Below, piece by piece: positions 1 to 6,730 of a DNA stretch of 10,775 nt. Source of the DNA: Gallionella sp. Lineage in GTDB: Bacteria > Pseudomonadota > Gammaproteobacteria > Burkholderiales > Gallionellaceae. The stretch is taken from the NCBI GenBank assembly GCA_004298605.1, contig SCPW01000041.1:1-10775 (forward strand), given 5' to 3'. The first letter of the stretch is position 1; every line of letters starts with the position of its first letter. The notes under the pieces are model-generated. The model was not told where the DNA came from and made no database searches. It saw only the letters and a program-made list of their open reading frames with translations. Made by a program: the position numbers and the translations under genes.

Positions 1-645
1 ATAGTCCTCCTGCAAGGCAACCCACTCCGCCACGTTGAAACCCAGCCCTTCCAGCTCGCCGCGCTGGAACTGCAACAGCTCGCGCTCGGCAGCCATCGCA
101 CCGGCATTCTCGCCGAGGTTGATGCGGCGACGGCGCAACGCCTGCCAATCGCGGTACAGGTCTGCAACTTTCTCCGCGTCGGCCGCCACGCCCGCATACC
201 CATCGAGCAAAGCGCGCTGCATATCCGGGCGCAACAGCGATTGATGCGCATGCTGGCCGTAAATGTCGAGCAACTGCTCCCCTGCTTCACGCAATTGTTG
301 CAGGGTCGCGCTGCGCCCGTTGATGAAACCGCGCGAACGCCCTCCGGCATCCAACACGCGGCGCATCAGGCACACGCCCTCATCGCCTTCCAGCTCCTGC
401 CCGCGCAGCCAGGCCTGAAAATGCGGCAACGCGGCAATATCGAACTCGGCGGCAATCTCGGCGCGCTCGCAGCCGTTGCGCACCATGGACGCATCGCCGC
501 GTTCACCGAGCGCCAGCGACAGCGCGTCAATCAGAATGGACTTGCCCGCGCCGGTCTCGCCGGTCAGCGCGGTGAAACCGGAAGAGAAATCCAGCTCGAG
601 CGACGAGACGATGACAAAATCGCGGATACCCAAGAATTTCAGCAT
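1..645 (-). CDS. recN: DNA repair ATPase RecN, N-terminal part (3' end cut by window)
   Basis: RecN is an SMC-like ATPase that acts at DNA double-strand breaks during recombinational repair in the cytoplasm. Reading from the ATG at 645, 215 codons are open to the window edge; the family is about 550 aa, so the C-terminal half is missing. The protein begins MLKFLGIRDFVIV, followed by the Walker A motif GETGAGKS at residues 29-36 and the family segment around IYGQHAHQSLL; the last visible part (after about residue 160) is the start of the coiled-coil arm. It lies 20 nt downstream of nadK on the same strand, so the two are probably co-transcribed, as in many proteobacteria. No LexA box is visible in the short gap, and only a weak GGA stands before the start. 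The identification is firm; only the far end is unknown. Confidence 0.95.
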   Translation of the reverse strand, partial: MLKFLGIRDFVIVSSLELDFSSGFTALTGETGAGKSILIDALSLALGERGDASMVRNGCERAEIAAEFDIAALPHFQAWLRGQELEGDEGVCLMRRVLDAGGRSRGFINGRSATLQQLREAGEQLLDIYGQHAHQSLLRPDMQRALLDGYAGVAADAEKVADLYRDWQALRRRRINLGENAGAMAAERELLQFQRGELEGLGFNVAEWVALQEDY

Positions 646-665
646 TAATCCGGGAATTTCAACAT

Positions 666-1538
666 TTAGAGGGTTTGGTTCCAGAGCAGCTTCTCGCGCA
701 GCGTGTGGTAGTAGCTGTGCCCCACCGGATGCAGCAGGCAGGCAGGCTCGGGATAACGTGTGACGGCAATCTTGTCATGCAACTGCAAATCGTGGCTGGT
801 ATGGCTGTCGAAGCGCACGCGAATATCGCCGGTGCGGTGCGTCAGGATTTCCAGCAGCGACGAACTCTTCACCACGATGGGCCGGTTGCTCAGCGTGTGC
901 GGGCATATGGGCACCAATTCGAGCACATCGAGGCTGGGGTGCAATATCGGCCCGCCCGCAGACATCGCATAGGCGGTGGAACCGGTAGGCGTCGAGACAA
1001 TCAGTCCATCGGCGCGCTGGTTGTAGAGATACTCCCCATCAATGCGCACCTCAAACTCGATCATGCTGCTGATGTTGCTGCGATGCACCACCACCTCGTT
1101 GAAAGCCAGCCCGCCGAACACTTCAACACCGTTGCGCAACACGCGCGCCGATAACAACAGGCGCTGCTCGGTAACAAACTTGCCGTCCAGCATCGCCGCA
1201 ATGCTTTCCTGCATATTATCCAGTGTGAGATCGGTAAGAAAACCGAGCCGCCCCTGGTTCACACCGACCAGCGGCACATGGTACGGCGACAGGGTGCGCG
1301 CGATATTCAGCATGGTGCCGTCACCGCCGATCACGATGGCCAGATCCATCGCACACGCCATTTCATCCAGCCTCATCGCCGGATAAGGGCTGCCCTTGAG
1401 CTGCTCGGCAGTCAGGCTGTCCACCACCACATTCAAGCCCCTGGACGACAGAAACGCCGCCAGGCGCGACAACGGCCCGGCGATTTCCGGAGCCTTGTGC
1501 TTACCGATCAACGCGACATTCTGGAAGGGAAATTTCAT
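666..1538 (-). CDS. nadK: NAD kinase
   Basis: NAD kinase phosphorylates NAD to NADP with ATP (or polyphosphate) in the cytosol and is the only route to NADP. The 290-aa product has the expected length and motifs: the start NVALIGK, the GGDGT nucleotide motif at residues 71-75, NQGRLGFLTDL at 94-104, the NE pair at 147-148 and TPTGSTAYAMSAGGP at 183-197. The frame stays open up to a TTG at 1574, but I chose the ATG at 1538 because the extra 12 residues do not look like the family, whose proteins begin just before the VALIGK strand. Neither start has a good ribosome binding site. recN follows 20 nt after the stop. In related betaproteobacteria, as I recall, nadK lies next to a divergent hrcA; here the two are about 6.5 kb apart. 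A small perfect hairpin lies in its leader. Confidence 0.96.
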   Translation of the reverse strand: MKFPFQNVALIGKHKAPEIAGPLSRLAAFLSSRGLNVVVDSLTAEQLKGSPYPAMRLDEMACAMDLAIVIGGDGTMLNIARTLSPYHVPLVGVNQGRLGFLTDLTLDNMQESIAAMLDGKFVTEQRLLLSARVLRNGVEVFGGLAFNEVVVHRSNISSMIEFEVRIDGEYLYNQRADGLIVSTPTGSTAYAMSAGGPILHPSLDVLELVPICPHTLSNRPIVVKSSSLLEILTHRTGDIRVRFDSHTSHDLQLHDKIAVTRYPEPACLLHPVGHSYYHTLREKLLWNQTL

Positions 1539-1554
1539 GGGCGCGATTAAACCA

Positions 1555-1570
1555 CATCGCCCCTGCGATG
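1555..1570 (-). promoter_or_regulatory. Small hairpin in the nadK leader
   Basis: CATCGC and GCGATG form a perfect 6-bp inverted repeat around a 4-nt loop. It ends 16 nt before the nadK start codon and overlaps the alternative TTG start region. It could influence access of ribosomes to the nadK start. Short palindromes of this size also arise by chance, so a function is only a possibility. Confidence 0.35.
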
Positions 1571-1628
1571 ACAAAGCAGGAGGCTTATTCTCGAAAACGG
1601 ATGAAGGGGATATCTAGCGTGGGGCTAA

Positions 1629-1654
1629 GGGGCTGCGCGCTTTTGCACAGTCCC
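1629..1654. repeat. Border hairpin repeat, copy A
   Basis: This 26-nt sequence folds into an 11-position stem (one mismatch, two G-T pairs) with a CTTT loop: GGGGCTGCGCG, loop, then TTGCACAGTCCC-like pairing. It matches the reverse complement of the hairpin at 7958-7983 at 21 of 26 positions. It is preceded by a partial tandem copy of its own beginning (GTGGGGCTAA at 1619-1628). There is no T-run on either side, so it is a poor candidate for an intrinsic terminator of the toxin-antitoxin operon that ends at 1669. It separates nadK from the toxin-antitoxin genes. It resembles a dispersed palindromic (REP-like) repeat or the end of a mobile element; which of these cannot be decided here. Confidence 0.6.
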
Positions 1655-1668
1655 ACTCGAACGTAGGG

Positions 1669-1929
1669 TTATGCCGCACGCGCAAGTGGAACCTCCCAGC
1701 CGGGAAACACGAGTACGGCAGGATGGCACTGAAGAGCACGGGCAAAAACCTTTGCGCGCTCGACACCCAAATTCACCCTACCGTTTTCGATGGCTGAGAT
1801 AGTGGCTTGAGGGATACCCGTAAGTTTGGAAAGCTGGCTTTGGCTCAACTCCTGGAGTTCGCGCAAAATGCGAACAGACTCTCCCACCGAGACTTCAACC
1901 CGTTTTTTTGCGGGGCGGAACTCTTTCAT
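1669..1929 (-). CDS. HTH-type (HigA/XRE) antitoxin
   Basis: This 86-aa protein is the antitoxin and repressor of a type II toxin-antitoxin pair: it should bind and neutralise the toxin encoded just upstream and bind the operon promoter. A Cro/C1-type helix-turn-helix is clear at about residues 30-50 (SQSQLSKLTGIPQATISAIE), preceded by a basic N-terminus (MKEFRPAKKRVEV) and followed by a short tail CHPAVLVFPGWEV typical of this antitoxin group. The frame is open further upstream, but the ATG at 1929 has a perfect AGGAGG at 1937-1942 with 7-nt spacing, so that start is preferred. It begins 1 nt after the toxin stop codon, which means translational coupling. Its substrate RNA partner and cell effect are inferred from the family. 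Confidence 0.88.
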   Translation of the reverse strand: MKEFRPAKKRVEVSVGESVRILRELQELSQSQLSKLTGIPQATISAIENGRVNLGVERAKVFARALQCHPAVLVFPGWEVPLARAA

Positions 1930-1930
1930 A

Positions 1931-2215
1931 TCATGGCCTCCTGTAGTCATGGGCGGTAGCTTGAACAACTTGAATCAGCAACACATTGGCAACAACGCGG
2001 TAAATCACCCGCCACTGGAGCCCTAGCCGGGAAGAACGATGACCTTTCCATTCACCTGACAGAGCCTCATCGTGAAACCCCTTGATGAGGCGCAATCCCG
2101 GTGGCCCCGAGACTCTGGCAATGTCTTTCCATTTTTCGTAACGCTTCAGAACCTCAGTAGGGATGGAGCCAGAAAGCTGTTTGTCAACGCGACGGTGTTC
2201 TTCGATTTCCCACAT
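1931..2215 (-). CDS. RelE/HigB-family mRNA interferase toxin
   Basis: The 94-aa product is a small basic toxin of the RelE/ParE fold, of the kind that cleaves mRNA on the ribosome and slows growth when its antitoxin is lost. Family features are the N-terminus MWEIEEHRRVDKQL, the segment GLRLIKGFHDEALSGEWKGHRSSR, the strand LQWRVIYRV and the C-terminal motif HDYRR that usually carries catalytic residues. The length is normal and the gene looks intact. The order toxin-then-antitoxin is that of higBA and relatives rather than relBE. The ATG at 2215 fits the start of relatives; the promoter elements lie so close to it (2221-2250) that the message may be leaderless. It could equally be labelled RelE/StbE; I give no symbol because subfamily naming is uncertain. 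Confidence 0.87.
   Translation of the reverse strand: MWEIEEHRRVDKQLSGSIPTEVLKRYEKWKDIARVSGPPGLRLIKGFHDEALSGEWKGHRSSRLGLQWRVIYRVVANVLLIQVVQATAHDYRRP
1937..1942 (-). promoter_or_regulatory. Ribosome binding site of the antitoxin gene inside the toxin gene
   Basis: AGGAGG stands 7 nt before the antitoxin ATG at 1929. The same six bases are the codons of the two arginines in the toxin's C-terminal DYRR motif. It decides the antitoxin start and couples its translation to that of the toxin. Confidence 0.8.
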
Positions 2216-2220
2216 GCCGC

Positions 2221-2250
2221 ATTATGTATATATCAATAATGGTATGTCAA
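2221..2250 (-). promoter_or_regulatory. Putative toxin-antitoxin promoter and operator
   Basis: On the minus strand a perfect TTGACA (2245-2250) is followed after 18 nt by CATAAT (2221-2226), five of six matches to the sigma70 -10 box; TACATA with a 16-nt spacer is an alternative. The -10 box ends only 5 nt before the toxin ATG, so transcription would start at or inside the start codon. The -10 region is framed by ATTAT and ATAAT, an imperfect palindrome that is a natural operator candidate for the HTH antitoxin. Not tested. Confidence 0.55.
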
Positions 2251-2255
2251 GAGCA

Positions 2256-2286
2256 CCGGTTTTTGAGCGCGCCCCTGCAAAACCGG
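2256..2286. repeat. 8-bp inverted repeat
   Basis: CCGGTTTT (2256-2263) and AAAACCGG (2279-2286) are perfect inverted arms around 15 nt. It lies between the toxin promoter and the cloverleaf-like element and has no T-run on either side, so it is not a typical terminator. It may be the outer part of the same repeat-rich element. Confidence 0.5.
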
Positions 2287-2291
2287 CAAGT

Positions 2292-2392
2292 GGGGTAAGC
2301 AGGCATTTCGCCGCAAGGCGAAAGCTCGCAAAATCTGCCCTCGCCCAGCCGAATTTTGCGAGTAGCCGCTACGCGGCTTGCCTGCTAAACCC
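2292..2392. repeat. Cloverleaf-like structured element (three hairpins closed by a long stem)
   Basis: A closing stem pairs 2292-2305 with 2379-2392 at 12 of 14 positions, including eight consecutive pairs next to the junction. Inside it stand three hairpins almost end to end: 2306-2323 (TTTCGCC, loop GCAA, GGCGAAA, 7 bp), 2325-2362 (CTCGCAAAAT and ATTTTGCGAG, 10 bp, 18-nt loop) and 2364-2378 (AGCCGC, loop TAC, GCGGCT, 6 bp). All internal stems are perfect, and the fold works on either strand. It is not a tRNA (no T-loop sequence, wrong arm sizes) and it has no T-tail. It may be a non-autonomous mobile or REP-like DNA element, or a structured RNA at the 3' end of the efflux operon transcript. 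No open frame of note belongs to it. Confidence 0.6.
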
Positions 2393-2416
2393 GATGCGCT
2401 CCGATTCTTCAAGTCC

Positions 2417-2429
2417 GACAGGCTGCTAG
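2417..2429 (+). repeat. 13-nt dispersed repeat, copy 1
   Basis: GACAGGCTGCTAG occurs here and again at 10149-10161, in the same orientation and in both cases preceded closely by TCCG. This copy lies between the cloverleaf element and the end of the efflux permease gene. It may mark the end of an element that carries the cloverleaf, which is only an inference. Confidence 0.45.
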
Positions 2430-2450
2430 TTTTTCGCAATGGCGTTTCCC

Positions 2451-5400
2451 CTAATCCTCCCTCACCCTGAACCACGCCGCGTACAGCGCGGGCAGGAACA
2501 GGCAGGTGAGCAGCGTGGCGACGACCAGCCCGCCCATGATGGATACCGCCATCGGCCCCCAGAACACCTGGCGGGTCAACGGGATCATCGCCAGGATGGC
2601 CGCGGCGGCGGTCAGCATGATCGGGCGGAAACGGCGCACGGTGGAGCCGATGATGGCTTCCCATTGCGTCTTGCCTTCCGCTTCGTCCTGGCGGATTTGA
2701 TCCACCAAAATCACCGAGTTGCGCATAATCATTCCGGCCAGCGCGATGAAGCCGAGGTTGGCGACGAAACCGAACGGCACCCGGAACGCCAGCAATGCCA
2801 GCGTGACGCCGATCAGGCCGAGCGGCGCGGTCAGCAGCACGATGACGGTGCGGCTGATGCTTTGCAACTGGATCATCAGCAGCGTGATCACACCGACCAG
2901 CATCAGCGGCACCACGGCCATGATCGCGGTTTCACCCTTGGCGGATTCTTCGATGCTGCCGCCCATTTCGATGCGGTAACCGCCGGGCAGTTTTGCGCGC
3001 AAAGCGCCCAGTTGCGCATCAAGTTCCGCAGATACCGTTGCGGGTTGCGTTTTGTCCGCCATGTCGGCGCGGACGGTCATGGCGGGCAGGCGGTTGCGCC
3101 GCCAGATCAAGCCTTCTTCCAGCACCGGAACCAGCGTGGCGACTTGCGCCAGCGGCACATGTCGCCCGCCCGCCAGCGGAATATCCAGATCGGGTAAGTG
3201 ATCCAGCATGCCCTCCGCCCTTTGTCCTCTGAACACCACGTCGATCAACTGGTCGCCCTCGCGGTATTGCGTGAGCGCCACGCCGTTCAACCAGCCTTGC
3301 AAGGCCTGGGCGATTTCCTGGCTGGAAGTGCCGAGCTGGCGCGCGCGGTCCTGGTCGACTTCGACGCGGACGCTTTTGATTTTTTCGTTCCAGTCGAAAT
3401 TGACGTTTTGCAGGTGCGCGTTGCCGCGCATCAGGGCCGCGACTTGCCCGGAAATTTCGCGCAGCTCAGCCACGTCTTCGCCCATCACGCGGAACTGCAC
3501 CGGGTAACCGATCGGCGGGCCGTTTTCCAGGCGCACCACACGCACGCGCAAATGCTGATAACCGCCGTCTGCGGCGGCGAATTTCGCCTCCAGGCGGCGC
3601 TTGATATCTTCGCGTTCCGCCAACCCTTTGGTGACGATAACGAATTGCGCAAAGTTATCGCTGAACAATTGCTGGTCGAGCGACAGGAAAAAACGCGGCG
3701 CGCCGTTGCCGACGTAGGAAGAGTAGTAGGCGACCGCCGCATCACCCTCGAGCAGTTGCTCGATGCGTTTCACCTCATGCTCGGTCGCCTTGAGCGACGC
3801 GCCTTGCGGCAGCCACACATCCACCATCAATTCCAGCCGGCTGGCGTCCGGGAAAAACTGTTTTTGCACGCCCTTGCCGAAGGCTGCGATGGACAGCGCA
3901 AAAATGATGGCCGTCGCAAAAATAACTTTCCAGCGATTGCGCAAGCACCACTCCACCACCGCGCGGAAACGGCGGTAAAACGGCGTTCCATATACATCGC
4001 CGCCATGCTTTTGCGCCCTGGCAACGAGCTTTTTCGGATCGAGCAGCCTGTAGCCGATGTACGGCGTGAACACCACCGCGACGGCCCACGACACGAGCAG
4101 CGCGATCGTGACGACCGCAAAAATCGAAAAGGTGTATTCGCTGGCCGCCGATTTGGAAAAGCCGACCGGCGTGAATGCGGCGGCGGTAATCAGCGTGCCG
4201 GTGAGCATCGGAAAGGCGGTCGAGGTGTAAACAAACGTGGCGGCCTTGAAGCGGTCCCAGCCCTGCTCCATTTTCACCACCATCATTTCCGCCGCGATGA
4301 TGGCATCGTCTACCAGCAGGCCGAGCGCGATCACCAGCGCGCCCAGCGAGATGCGTTGCAGGTCGATGCCTGACACTTTCATCAGGAAAAACGTGATCGC
4401 CAGCACCAGTGGGATGGACAGCGCCACCACCGTGCCGGTGCGCCAGCCCAGGCTCAAAAACGACACTGCCAGCACGATCAGAACCGCCTCGGTCAAAGAG
4501 CGTTCAAACAGTGTAATCGAGCCTTTGACCACCTCCGGCTGGTTGGCAACCACATGCACGTCCACCCCTGCCGGAAGTTCCGCAGCAATATTTTTCATCG
4601 CCAGCTTCAGGTTTTCGCCCAGACGGATGACGTTGCCGCCCTTGTCCATGACGATGCCGATGCCGATGGCGGGTTGCCCGGCCACGCGCATCGCCGGGCT
4701 GGGCGGGTCGGCCAACCCCCGGCTGACTTTGGCGATATCGCCCAGGCGGAAGTGCCGGCTGTTCACCAGCAAATCCGCGTTGCGCACCCGTTCGATGCTA
4801 TCGAAACCGCCGCTGACGCGCAGCCGGATACGGTCGCTGCCCGTTTCGACGAAACCGGAAGGGCTCACCGCATTCTGCTTTTGCAGCGCATCGGCTATTT
4901 GCTGCGGCGTGATGCCCAGGCCAGCCATGCGGTTAGGCACCGCGTCGATATAAATCTTCTCTTCCTGAACGCCGATCAGCTCGACGCGTTTCACATCCGG
5001 CACACGCTTCAAATCCAGCGCGATGCGTTCCGCGTAGCGGCGCAATGCGGCCACGTCGAAACCATCCCCGGTCAGCGCGAAGATATTGATTTGCACATCG
5101 CCAAATTCATCGTTGGGGAACGGCCCTTGCACGCCTTGCGGCAAGGTGTGGCGGATGTCATCCAGTTTCTTGCGCACCTGCCGCCAGGCTTCCGGCACTT
5201 CCGGCTTGGGCGTGTAATCCTTGAGAATGACGAATACCAGCGACTCGCCCGGCTTGGAGGCCGAATTCAGCACATCCGCCCAGGGCGTTTCCTGCAATTT
5301 CTTTTCGATGCGCTCGGTCAGCTCGCGCTCGACCTCCAGCGCCGTCGCTCCCGGCCACAGGGTGCGCACCACCATGACCTTGAAAGTGAAGTCCGGGTCT

Positions 5401-5516
5401 TCCGCGCGGCCGAGATTGAAATAGGAAACCGCGCCCGCCGCCATCAGCACAACGATGAGATACAGCACCATTTGCTGGTGCGCCAGCGACCACGCGGAAA
5501 GGTTCGGCCCTTTCAT
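2451..5516 (-). CDS. RND family efflux permease
   Basis: This 1021-aa inner-membrane protein is the proton-driven pump of a tripartite RND efflux system that exports toxic compounds across both membranes; the substrate cannot be read from the sequence. The architecture is complete: a first membrane helix near residues 15-35, a large periplasmic loop, a helix cluster at about 340-490, a helix near 530-547, a second periplasmic loop (about 550-860) and the C-terminal helices (about 862-1015). The relay aspartates are present in GLLVDDAI (Asp403, Asp404). The position that is Lys940 in AcrB appears to be Arg932 here (GMIMRNSVILVDQ). The start ATG overlaps the adaptor stop as ATGA, so the two proteins are made together. 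No outer-membrane factor or regulator gene is in the window, so a channel from elsewhere is expected. It resembles the shorter HAE-type permeases more than metal pumps, judged by the DD pair. Confidence 0.93.
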   Translation of the reverse strand: MKGPNLSAWSLAHQQMVLYLIVVLMAAGAVSYFNLGRAEDPDFTFKVMVVRTLWPGATALEVERELTERIEKKLQETPWADVLNSASKPGESLVFVILKDYTPKPEVPEAWRQVRKKLDDIRHTLPQGVQGPFPNDEFGDVQINIFALTGDGFDVAALRRYAERIALDLKRVPDVKRVELIGVQEEKIYIDAVPNRMAGLGITPQQIADALQKQNAVSPSGFVETGSDRIRLRVSGGFDSIERVRNADLLVNSRHFRLGDIAKVSRGLADPPSPAMRVAGQPAIGIGIVMDKGGNVIRLGENLKLAMKNIAAELPAGVDVHVVANQPEVVKGSITLFERSLTEAVLIVLAVSFLSLGWRTGTVVALSIPLVLAITFFLMKVSGIDLQRISLGALVIALGLLVDDAIIAAEMMVVKMEQGWDRFKAATFVYTSTAFPMLTGTLITAAAFTPVGFSKSAASEYTFSIFAVVTIALLVSWAVAVVFTPYIGYRLLDPKKLVARAQKHGGDVYGTPFYRRFRAVVEWCLRNRWKVIFATAIIFALSIAAFGKGVQKQFFPDASRLELMVDVWLPQGASLKATEHEVKRIEQLLEGDAAVAYYSSYVGNGAPRFFLSLDQQLFSDNFAQFVIVTKGLAEREDIKRRLEAKFAAADGGYQHLRVRVVRLENGPPIGYPVQFRVMGEDVAELREISGQVAALMRGNAHLQNVNFDWNEKIKSVRVEVDQDRARQLGTSSQEIAQALQGWLNGVALTQYREGDQLIDVVFRGQRAEGMLDHLPDLDIPLAGGRHVPLAQVATLVPVLEEGLIWRRNRLPAMTVRADMADKTQPATVSAELDAQLGALRAKLPGGYRIEMGGSIEESAKGETAIMAVVPLMLVGVITLLMIQLQSISRTVIVLLTAPLGLIGVTLALLAFRVPFGFVANLGFIALAGMIMRNSVILVDQIRQDEAEGKTQWEAIIGSTVRRFRPIMLTAAAAILAMIPLTRQVFWGPMAVSIMGGLVVATLLTCLFLPALYAAWFRVRED

Positions 5517-6556
5517 CGCGCCTTGCCGCTATCCCCGATAACGCGTATTTTTTCGCCCGCACCGAGTTTGTGTACCCCGGCGCTGACAATGCGCTCTCCG
5601 GCCACCACACCACCGGCAATCACCGCTCCATCATCGCGGTAGGCGGTTACTTGCACCGGGCGCAGGCTGACCGTATGATCCGCCGCCACAACCCATACCG
5701 CCGCCTGGTCGCCCTGCTGGAAAATTGCCGCGAGCGGCACCAGCAACCCGCTGCCCTCACTATTTTTTTTGAAACGCACCTGCGCCGTCATACCCAACGC
5801 CACCCGCGCATCCGCGCCGCTCAACGCGATCCGCGCCGGGTAAGTGCGGCTGGCGGTATCCGCCACCGGAGCCAGTTCGCGCAAACGCCCGGCCAAATGT
5901 GCTCCGGCATCGCCGTCCGCCAAAAGCTCCACCTCTGCGGCAGCGCCAATTTTGAGATCGGCCAACTGCTGCTCCGGTATCGCTACCGCCACTTCGCGCT
6001 CGCCGTCCTGCGCCACGCGCAGCACCGGCTGACCGGCGCCCACCACCTGCCCCGCTTCCGCCAAGATTGCCGCAACCACGCCGGCGCGATCGGCGCGCAA
6101 CGTGGTGTAGGCGGCCTGGTTGCGCGCCAGCCCGGCTTGCGCGGCAGCGGCTTTGAACGCGGCTTCCTTCTCATCCAGCGCGGACTGGCTGGCAAACCCT
6201 TTGCCGCGCAACTCGCGGTAACGTTTCACCTCCGCCTCGACCAACCGGTATTGCGCCTCCGCCGCGCTCACCTGCAAACCCGCATCTGCGGGATCGAGCC
6301 TCGCCAATACCTGCCCGGCCTTCACCGCCGCGCCCGCGTCGACCAGACGTTCGATGATCTTGCCGCCGGTGCGAAAACTTAATGCAGCCTCATGCCGCGC
6401 GCGAATTTCTCCGCTGTAGACATTGCCGGTATCGCCTGCCAGCGTGCCCACTATGTGCGTCAACACGGGGTGCTCGGCTTTGGCGGGTGGCGCAGTTTCC
6501 TTGTCGCAAGCGGCGAGCGTTACGGTCAGGATGAAAAATAAAATGGCCTGCTTCAT
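5513..6556 (-). CDS. RND efflux adaptor (membrane fusion lipoprotein)
   Basis: The 347-aa product is the periplasmic adaptor that links the RND permease to an outer-membrane channel. It starts with a lipoprotein signal MKQAILFFILTVTLAAC, cleaved before Cys17; residue 18 is Asp, which in the E. coli Lol rule retains lipoproteins in the inner membrane, as expected for an adaptor. Then follow a lipoyl half (about 55-90, FRTGGKIIERLVDAGAAVKAG), an alpha-helical hairpin rich in Ala, Glu and Lys (about 92-150), the second lipoyl half (about 150-182), a beta-barrel and a membrane-proximal domain. The frame is open far upstream to 6724, but the ATG at 6556 is chosen because the signal peptide starts there and the promoter (6590-6618) lies inside the longer frame. 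Its stop overlaps the permease start (ATGA). Confidence 0.92.
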   Translation of the reverse strand: MKQAILFFILTVTLAACDKETAPPAKAEHPVLTHIVGTLAGDTGNVYSGEIRARHEAALSFRTGGKIIERLVDAGAAVKAGQVLARLDPADAGLQVSAAEAQYRLVEAEVKRYRELRGKGFASQSALDEKEAAFKAAAAQAGLARNQAAYTTLRADRAGVVAAILAEAGQVVGAGQPVLRVAQDGEREVAVAIPEQQLADLKIGAAAEVELLADGDAGAHLAGRLRELAPVADTASRTYPARIALSGADARVALGMTAQVRFKKNSEGSGLLVPLAAIFQQGDQAAVWVVAADHTVSLRPVQVTAYRDDGAVIAGGVVAGERIVSAGVHKLGAGEKIRVIGDSGKAR

Positions 6557-6589
6557 GGCTGGTATCGGGCATTGCAAAATGGGAAACGC

Positions 6590-6618
6590 AATGTAGTTTT
6601 CGCTCCGGGGCATGTCAA
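6590..6618 (-). promoter_or_regulatory. Sigma70-like promoter of the efflux operon
   Basis: TTGACA (6613-6618) and TACATT (6590-6595) are separated by exactly 17 nt on the minus strand. The start of transcription would fall near 6583, giving a leader of about 27 nt before the adaptor ATG. ACGCAATGT occurs as a direct repeat on the plus strand at 6586-6594 and 6630-6638, on each side of the promoter, and CATTGC/GCAATG (6570-6575 and 6588-6593) forms a 6-bp inverted repeat across the start region. These are candidate operator sites for a regulator encoded elsewhere. Confidence 0.65.
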
Positions 6619-6682
6619 CACAAACTGCTACGCAATGTTGGATTTGCTCGGTGCAGCGCATGAAACAATACTTTATCGAATA

Positions 6683-6704
6683 GCCGATGCGCTGTAAAAT
6701 CGGC
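6683..6704 (+). promoter_or_regulatory. Dyad over the putative -10 box of the DNA methyltransferase gene
   Basis: TAAAAT at 6695-6700 is a plausible -10 box with only a weak TTTATC 17 nt upstream. It lies within a perfect inverted repeat GCCGAT (6683-6688) and ATCGGC (6699-6704). A protein bound to the dyad would block the promoter; for restriction-modification genes an autoregulating methyltransferase or a controller protein would be usual candidates. An AAAGG at 6717-6721 serves as ribosome binding site for the ATG at 6731. The promoter call is weak because the -35 box is poor. Confidence 0.4.
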
Positions 6705-6730
6705 GGCTCATACATCAAAGGCACGGATTT

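Noticed and set aside
1539..1574. Longer nadK starting at the TTG at 1574
   Set aside because: No ribosome binding site precedes it, the leader hairpin lies across it, and the added residues do not resemble the family.
1629..1654. Copies A and B of the hairpin as intrinsic terminators
   Set aside because: Neither strand shows a run of T after the stem at either copy, and the two related sequences point to a repeat family instead.
1629..1654. LexA box (CTGT followed by a second half) near nadK-recN
   Set aside because: On the minus strand CTGT is present, but the second half reads GCGC instead of ACAG at the required distance.
2292..2392. tRNA or integron attC site
   Set aside because: The fold has three arms but no T-loop sequence, no anticodon-type 7-nt loop and no 3' CCA; the R'/R'' core motifs of attC sites are not seen.
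3198..5642. Long plus-strand open frames (391 and 362 codons) opposite the RND permease and adaptor
   Set aside because: Their products are rich in His, Arg and Gln with no family signature, and they lie exactly antisense to two well-conserved transport genes; high-GC codon use creates such frames.
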